From Gorsachius magnificus (Eukaryota; Chordata; Aves; Pelecaniformes; Ardeidae), in NCBI GenBank assembly GCA_034008185.1, contig CM067081.1, forward strand, positions 23,496,806 to 23,560,805: 64,000 bases of DNA. The letters are read 5' to 3'. The position numbers and the translations under genes are program-made. Every line of letters starts with the position of its first letter. Position 1 is the first letter of the stretch. This document shows positions 56,601-64,000 of the stretch, piece after piece. The notes beneath the pieces are model-generated. The model did not search any database. It saw only the letters and a program-made list of their open reading frames with translations, and was not told the DNA's origin.

Positions 56601-59600
56601 CCCTGGAGCTGTCAGTGCTCAGCCTTTCTGCATGGCTCACCTTCCACATGTAAGGTGGCCAGCTGCCTGCCTGCAAAATAGGAAACTTAGTTGGAATTAC
56701 CTGTCTAAAACTTGCCTAAAAAAAAAAAAAATTAGTCCTTTTCACATAGGACCTCTCTGACTGAAAAATAGGGAAGAAAAAAAGAGAAAAAGTTTCCTCT
56801 GGATTTGTTAGCTGCCAAAATCTGCACATGGTGCTTTCTTAATAGATGTATATTCAACATGTCAGCCCAGTGAGCAGCAATACCAAATCTGAGAAGGCTG
56901 TAGAAGGAGTAGAGGTGGGGAGATGACTGTTGCTTGGCATTTAGGGGAAAAGATAGGATTGATTAGTAGGGTTTTAAGGAATAGCCCCAGGGAAGGATGG
57001 GTAGGGGGCATAATAGCATGAAACATTGCGCCTCTTGTATCTGTTTTCTCTTTCCAATTTCTGCAAGAAGCAAACTGGCAGCTTGCTTTGCTGTGTGCTG
57101 CTGGCTCCTTCCTAGGGCACTGTCCCTTGATGCTGCCTGAGGGAGGGTCTAAAGAAAACTGTCACTGTGATATTAAAATGTATCACGTCAGTCCACAAAC
57201 TGGAGAAGTTAAAGTTGCACAGGCTAACTTTGTTAGCTTTCAGGTAGTTTAGCAGATGTAATACTCTTTTGCATGTAGACCTCGTACCTCTAAACGTTTG
57301 CTAACTTCCACCCCACTTTTTGCCTTAAAGTACATGATACATAGCGCTTGCTCTTTCATCTTGTCTTTGATTCCTATAAATGCGACCAAAACACAGAGGC
57401 GCTGAGCTGCAGAGCTCTAGGTGCTCTCTGGACCCAGCGGCAGCAGCAGCATCCATGGGTGGGTGCTGCTGTTGGTGGAGGAGCTGGCCACTGCAGCAGT
57501 GCTGCTGCTGCTGCCTACGATCCCCGTGCCAGAGGTTAGCTCACCCTCTCCTCATGAGTTGTTTTCATCTGATTCTCTACCAGAGAGCCTTTCTCAAAGT
57601 CCTCCTAGGAAATCTAGTTGAAATATGGCCTGTGTTTCTGCAAGGTACTTCCCCCGAGCAGCCTTGCTCCATGTTTTTCCATGGCTGCTGAGAAAGCCTG
57701 TCTGTGAGAAGGTGGAAAGGGGCCATTGGTTGCATTGGGTTTGCCTAATAAAAGCATGATGGCTGTTTTCGCAGCCCGCCACCCGCGTGTTACGCGGCCG
57801 GTCGTAGCAGTAGTGGTAGTGGCTACCCCTGTAGCAACTCTGTATGCAATCACTTGGTGGTTAGCTTAGTAAGCATTACAGCTTAGGTTTTGTGAAATCC
57901 ATAAATACACTAGGCTTGGAGTGGAAAGACCTATGTGCTTGTATATTTTCTGCTTTTTAAAAGGTGTTTAAGTCTTTACCAGTCTGTTCCCTTTTAAACA
58001 AAGTGAAGCAGTGGACGTAGAAAAAATGGAAAGATAAGCTATTTGGCAAAACAAATACTAAAGGTAATCTGTTGGATTACGCTTCTTAATGCAATGAAAC
58101 AATGGTCAGGATTATTCTAAATATGGATTTTTCTTATCTTTTGTAATATTTCAGTATTTACAGCTTGAAGCATTTAGAAACAGACAGTTATCTCAAACTT
58201 TTAAATATAAGTATAGTTGTGGTATTTCAAATACTGGTCAGTTTTCCCTGGGTTTGTTTCTTTTTTGCTTGTATACAGAAAATGGGTATTACAGTAAAGG
58301 TGTATGGTTGAGAATTCTTTTTCTAAACCCATTTGTACTTTTTGCAAGTGATGCTGTATTAGTTGTTGTATACCTCAGTTTTGTTTTTAGAGAGATGTTT
58401 CCCCTTTTAATTTTCCTGGTGCCTTTTCCAGGAGTTGATAGATGATACAATTTTCATCTTGTTTTGCTCTGGATATTTTTAAGAAATGGGGAGACAATTC
58501 CAAGAATTGAAGAGGCATTTGGGACATTTGGAGATGGTTAGAGACAACTGACAACTGAAGAGTAAAAACAATAACCAGTTAGAGATGCATGGGAGAGAAT
58601 GAAAATTACTGATTTCACTTAATCACTTTTTGTCTCATATGTCAACTCCAGAAATTGGGAAATTGCAGACATGGATTTTACTTTAGCTTTTATGTATTTT
58701 ATGTGGAAATGAAATGGGGAGGAAAATTATTGGGGGGAGCTAAGGAAAAAGAAAGGAGGGAAGGAAAAATTTCCCAGTCTGCAAAGTTATGTGGGATTTT
58801 GAGGGGCAGTTTTAACAAAAATACACTGTTAATTGGCTTTGAAACTGATTGTATCTGTTTATATACTTTGTGGGTTTTCTTTATTGTATGGGAAATAATT
58901 CAATGTCCAAGTATTCCACAGGAATTGCAGATACCTGAGGAGTACTGGTAATTATTTGTTTCTGGTAGTACCCACCCTGTGTTGGGTATTGAAGAATGTA
59001 AAGAAAGCACTATTACTGTTGTAATTGTTTTTCTGTTTCAAAGGCAAAGATGAAAAGGAGTGTGGGGGAGGGGCGGATAGGTATGTTATGTGAGCAAACT
59101 CTATATGCTATATCAATAATTTGAAGTTTTGATAATGTTTTTTAAGATACACAGCATCCCCATTTAGTTTCTATCTAGCAGGTGTTAGATAACTGATTTT
59201 TTGTAGGTATCACTGTAGGAGTGGGCCTTCAGGAAGGATTTGAATGCCCAGAAAATAGTGACCTTGGGGACCAGCTCAGAAAGAGTTCCATGTGTAAGGA
59301 ACCAACTAGAAGCAAATTTAGACTGCTGCGGGAAAAGTGGACAAATGGTAAGTGAGGATGGGGTGATATACACAGGCAGAAGCACTTCTGTAGAACCTCA
59401 AAAGCAGAAAACATAATCTTGGTCATGAGGCAGCTGATGAAAAGGGGGTCAGTGGAGGGATTTAGATAGTAAGCTGTTGTGGCTGATGTTTTCCTGATCT
59501 ATTGCTTTCTAGTAAAGATGTAATGCATTACATTGCCAAAAAAATGGCTTGGTGATTCACTGTGTATTGGAGAGGAGTTGGAGTAGGTCACGCTCTGTGT

Positions 59601-62600
59601 GTGTGTGCATGTGTTCGTTCCATCAGTCTTTCAGAATTTAAACAAGTTCAGATATGCGATTGTTTTGTTTGGTCTTGAAAGGTATTTTGTGCTTAGAACT
59701 TATTTGTATTTTTTAAATTTGCTTCCTAACAGCCTTTTTCTCTTGACTTTTTTTTAATTTGAGAGTAGAGGCTTAAATGTACAGATGCACAAAAGTAAGA
59801 GCAGAGACATGCATTGTACAAGTTGTTGTCAGCTTGGTTATGCAGTATGCAATTCCTGTAGTCTGTGGGTAGACTCCCTCAACTTCAGTTGGTCTAATGG
59901 TGATGCAACTGGCAGGAAGACCTTTCCTTTCTTTTATGCATTCTCCCGCACTGCAGTGAAAAATGTCCTAACATTCTGTTGAGGTTATTTGCACACATTT
60001 CATACAACTGTTTATATAACAAAAAGTTGAGGTTTAGGTACAGGGAGGCTACTAAAAATGAAAGCTTAAGTATGTGTGCTTTGAAAAATTTGATGCAATT
60101 TATTGAATAATTTGATACAATATATTTGGAATTGTGAAGGCTTTTGGAGAGGGCTAACTCTGAAAGCTATGATAGAAAGTAATTGTGTTACTTTGAATTG
60201 CTGTTTCTGATAACAGAGTAGTTCTGATGACTCTTTTGAAAAAGTATCAATTTTAATTTGTATTATCACTGTGCTTTTGGACTTGGTCCATGACGAGGAG
60301 TCCTGCTGCTCTAGACTCTGTACTGAGGTTTTTCAGTGCAAAAGGATGGCACCTATTTTTTTTTTCAGTCTTTATCAGATGCTTCTATGATATGCAAGAT
60401 AAATTGGAAAAAAAAAAAAAAAAGACAGGCAGCCCAGTCATTTAATATTATGGTAAAAATTGCTGTTTTCCTTTGCTTGCCCATGAATATCTCATCGCCT
60501 AGTGGGAGTGTTTGTAAATAAGGCAGCATTTCCCAAACAGTTTTGCTTCCTGTCTGCCTTTCAGCCAGCTTGGTTCATTTGTGCTGTCTGCCCTCCAACT
60601 GCACTCTCCATCGTGGCATCCTAACCCAGGCGTGTGCTTTTACTTTTGCTCCTCATGCCTGGGGGTGTCCTTCGCTTTCTTTGTCTGTTGTCTATTTCGG
60701 TGATTCCTAGTCTGTGTTTCAAAAACATTGCATTAAATGAGAGAGGCATAAAACCACCAGAGAACCCACTTTTCCTTAACAAATTGCAACAGTAGTGGCA
60801 CTGTGGAGAAAGTAGCACTGAGATGCAGATACTGGTGTGTGTAGCGCTTGTGAACTGTTACAGAGTTGTACAAGTGAGGTTAGCACCACCAGCATGTGAT
60901 TATTTCCTGATACAAACATCTCAGTACAAAACAAAGTAGGACAAGCATAAGATGCTCTGACACATCAGTGCTTCTAGGAGACTAAAAGGACACAAGTCTT
61001 AGATGACTTGCCATAGACAAATGTTCTTGTCTCAATATTAGGATAGCTCTCTCTGTAAAATTCCACTGGAGGTATGGCACTGTAGTTTTTACTGCTTTAT
61101 TTGTAGCTGAGATAACACCTTGTCCTTTGTATGCACATGTATGCAGTGAACCTGTGATGTGGCTTACCAAGCTGTGTTGAGGTGAAAAGTGCCTACGCTG
61201 TTGCAGTGCTGGGAGTTTAAATCAAGATTACCTCTCTATAGAAACTTTTGTCCCAGCATAAAAATAATTGTAGTACAGTTTTTAAGCAGCAAAATAGCAA
61301 AATGAACGATTTCAATCCATGTTTTATTACCTCACCAGAAATATTTAAATTGTTTTGAAAAATATGTCAACAAAAATCTGTTGTGATCTTACTTTAGCCC
61401 ATTCATTTTTGGGGCAACATATCACATTACTGTAACAGATCCTTTTTTTATATTAAGAATGGTTTCTGAGATGATCAGTGCTGATACTAAGTTCATAAAG
61501 AAGCAGTATAGGATATTACAGTATTTGTTTACTGGTTAGTAAAACGTTAGAATGAAAATGTCAGAAATACCATCTTTTCAGGTAGTGTTAATGGTAGTAT
61601 TCAGACAGTGCTAGTATTAGAGAAGATGAGCATTAAACTAAAACCAACCAAAACCCACTGATTCTGCTGAAGAATGTGTGTTGAGTTCATCACAGTAGTA
61701 CTTAAGCACTTAGGCTGTGATGAGATCCTTTGTTCCTGAAAAATGTCTTTGTAATAAGTAAGGCAAGAATAACTATCTGTTTTGGTGTGTCGTCCCCCCC
61801 CCCCCTTGGTGCCTGCATCTGATGGGAAGCCTACTTTCTGCTAAAATTCTGTGGGAGAAGAATTATATAAGAAGATATTTATTTTTAATTGCAGTTGTCA
61901 CATTAAGCTGCAGTGTTACTCACCAAGCAAAAAAAATATTAGATAATATGTGTTTAAAAAGTAGAAAATTTCTTTTGAATTTCTCAAGATGTTTTATTTA
62001 CTTTCTTTCCAGAATTGCCAGGATGTAACTTCTGGCTTTAACATTGATGGAATTTAGAAATTTCTTCTTGTTTTCACATATGTGCTTACATAACGTGTTA
62101 GCATTTTTTTTTTCCCCACTGGATTCCCAGTTGTTCCCTCGCACATCCATCTTTTCTTCTCAGGCCTGCCTACTCAACCTTTCTGCTTTTATAAGGAAGT
62201 TGTTGCTTCTCTCCAAGGAAGAGCCTGATGAAAATATATACCACTTCCATGGATGGACAGTAGTTACACAACAGAAAGGCATGTTCCTTTGACAGAAATG
62301 GCCAATTCAAGACTTGCCTGAAATTGTCTAAACTTACTTACCTAAAGTTATAATCAATGCTTTAAAAGAGAAAAGACACAAACCTCAGAAGTTATTTTTT
62401 ATTTGTAATTTTAACAGTGCTGTGTGCAGCATTTGGAAGTGTGTGTTATATAGGAAAGATCAGGATAGACAAATCAAATATGGGGTCTGATGTAAATTAG
62501 TGAGAATGAAAATTGAGAAATGAATGAGAAATGAAAACGAGAATGAAAATTTTATAAGGACGAAGATCTTCTCTTTCCAGTTTAGGCTTCTATTTTTTTT

Positions 62601-64000
62601 TTTCTAATACCACACTGCTCTTGTGGTGAAGTATGCCCACTTCTGAAGATCTTCTCCTGTGGATTGCTTATGATAAATCACTTTTCTTTTTTCATGCTCT
62701 GAACTGCAGTGGTCTTCCAGAAGCAAGCAAGAATTTATGATTTGCCAAATGTTTGGCAGAAGGAGAATAAAAGCCCTACTTCTCATGGAGAAAGCCAGGT
62801 GCCAAACACAGTAAAACTACCTTGGCTGTTTAGGTATTTGCTGAGCTTTCATCACTGTAACAGCTGAATGTCCCTTCTTGAACAGAAATGAAATATGTAG
62901 TGAACACTCTTTTCTGGTTCTATAAGTAGTGCAGGACTTCTTTTTCTTTGTACCTACCTAAGGTGCATCTTTTCTATTAGTCTTAATTTTCTTGCTTGTT
63001 ACTATAGGGAAGATAGTTTAAGGAAGCTAGCGGTGAGCTTTCTTTTGAAGGCAATAGTTACACTTAGCGCTTCTAGAGCATTCTGTTCTGAATATGAGCT
63101 ACTGCCAAGACAACTGCCCTCTGCTCCTCCGAGCTTGCTTCTGATGGTTTTGATTGTTCCTGCAGAATATATTTTCTTGTGGTCTTGGTCCCTCTGCTAG
63201 AGGTGTGTTTCTAGACCATTTGGAAGAGGACAACAGAAAGCCTTATAGTTGAAAGCCATCTTGAAATTGCTATGGTGCTGGTAGAATTGAGTAGTGCGAA
63301 GGTGGATCATCATTGGAGTAGAGTACAGCAATTTGTAGTAGTGGTGCAAGGAGGCTGATCAGTATGGCCAAACCATTGCACTTCAGTAGAGAGATGGTCT
63401 TTGTACAGCTACATAAAAGAAAATGTTCTGGAGTAGCTTTTGCTATCTGGAGTGCCCAGTTAGATATTGGGATTGCCAATAGAAAGCCTAAATTGTAGCT
63501 TTGAGCCGCTTAATATGGTTTGCATAGGCTTGCGTAGCAAATACCAGCAGTAAAAAGGCAGTGGTGTCAAAAGATCAACTTTGTCATTCCCAGCAGCATC
63601 TTCAGCCTTGCTCAGCTCTGGGGTTGCTGCCTGAAGCCTGCTCCTGCTTCCAGCTTGAGCTGCTTGGCACTGAGGATGCCTCAGCCAGACTAGGAGCAAA
63701 GCACCTGGTGCGGTATTTGTGCCCTAGCAAGGCTGCCTGCCCCCACTCTGGTGCTTGGTTTGGATAACAGGTGACTGCAGCTACCTGTACCAGCTGTCTG
63801 GAGTTATTGGAGGGCAGCTCTGGGGTTTCTTTACAACAAGGGGGTTCTCCACATCCCTTGCTGCTGAATGTGGCAAAACTTGCAAGCTTTCACTTGCCTC
63901 TTCCCAGTTCTAAGGGTTTTGTGCATTAACTGTATGTGTCCAACGGAGAAATGAAGGTACGTGGGTTGTCACATTGACTCTAGCATAGTGAGGAGCAGTG
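53611..64000 (+). other. PAN3: Probable PAN3 intron 1
   Basis: No further PAN3 exon (such as the Ser/Thr/Pro-rich second exon or any pseudokinase piece) is recognisable up to the window end. The first 400 bp are still CpG-island sequence. The rest is AT-rich and free of recognised CR1 or LTR copies, in contrast to the FLT3 side. Small features are a CAG/CTG-rich patch at 57435-57520, a small CpG-rich patch at 57775-57815, an A-run near 60408 and a 12-base C tract at 61794-61805. Confidence 0.7.

Noticed and set aside
57435..57520. CAG/CTG repeat expansion
   Set aside because: Only short interrupted runs of up to four or five triplets; not an expanded microsatellite.
59190..59420. Exon-like stretch preceded by a T-rich acceptor (ttttttgtag)
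   Set aside because: The translation does not resemble PAN3 exon 2 and no good donor follows; could be an unrecognised old repeat.

Overview
This window is vertebrate nuclear DNA, almost certainly from a bird and probably a neoavian one. It is littered with CR1 LINE fragments that carry the typical avian 3' tail (ATTCTATGATTCT). It also has two LTRs of a family I recognise from many bird genomes, starting TGTGCTGG and ending GGTTAAACCATGACA. Introns are short compared with mammals.

Positions 672 to 45734 on the minus strand hold a complete gene for the class III receptor tyrosine kinase FLT3. I could place all 24 coding exons by hand, from the stop codon at 672 to an ATG at 45734. Every junction has GT/AG ends, every phase agrees, and the exons sum to 3009 nt (1002 codons plus stop). 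The protein has a signal peptide, five Ig-like domains, one membrane helix (about residues 549-568), a juxtamembrane segment, a split kinase with its catalytic residues present, and a C-terminal tail. Positions 1-671 are 3' UTR or flank. Intron 1 (32803-45679) holds a solo LTR with a 5-bp target duplication, a second damaged LTR, and beside it a GC-rich island with a near-perfect CTCF motif.

Positions 45735 to 53388 separate FLT3 from PAN3, which lies head to head on the plus strand. PAN3 starts in a large CpG island (about 52690-54010) with NRF1, ZNF143-type and YY1-type sites and no TATA box. A 13-codon upstream ORF stops on the PAN3 start codon through an ATGA overlap. The first 59 residues of PAN3 are recognisable, up to the first cysteine and the KDKT of its CCCH zinc finger. 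There the reading breaks into a second copy of a 45-bp segment found exactly 150 bp upstream, and the rest of the finger is missing. This is either a misassembly of a GC-rich, G4-prone exon or a real rearrangement. From about 53611 to the end I see only PAN3 intron 1 and no further exon.

The FLT3-PAN3 neighbourhood is the known vertebrate synteny. I found no evidence of a new multi-gene system. The points most worth checking are the broken PAN3 exon 1, the uORF/start overlap, a stop-free in-frame intron 14 in FLT3, the CTCF site beside a truncated LTR, and a few lineage substitutions in FLT3.
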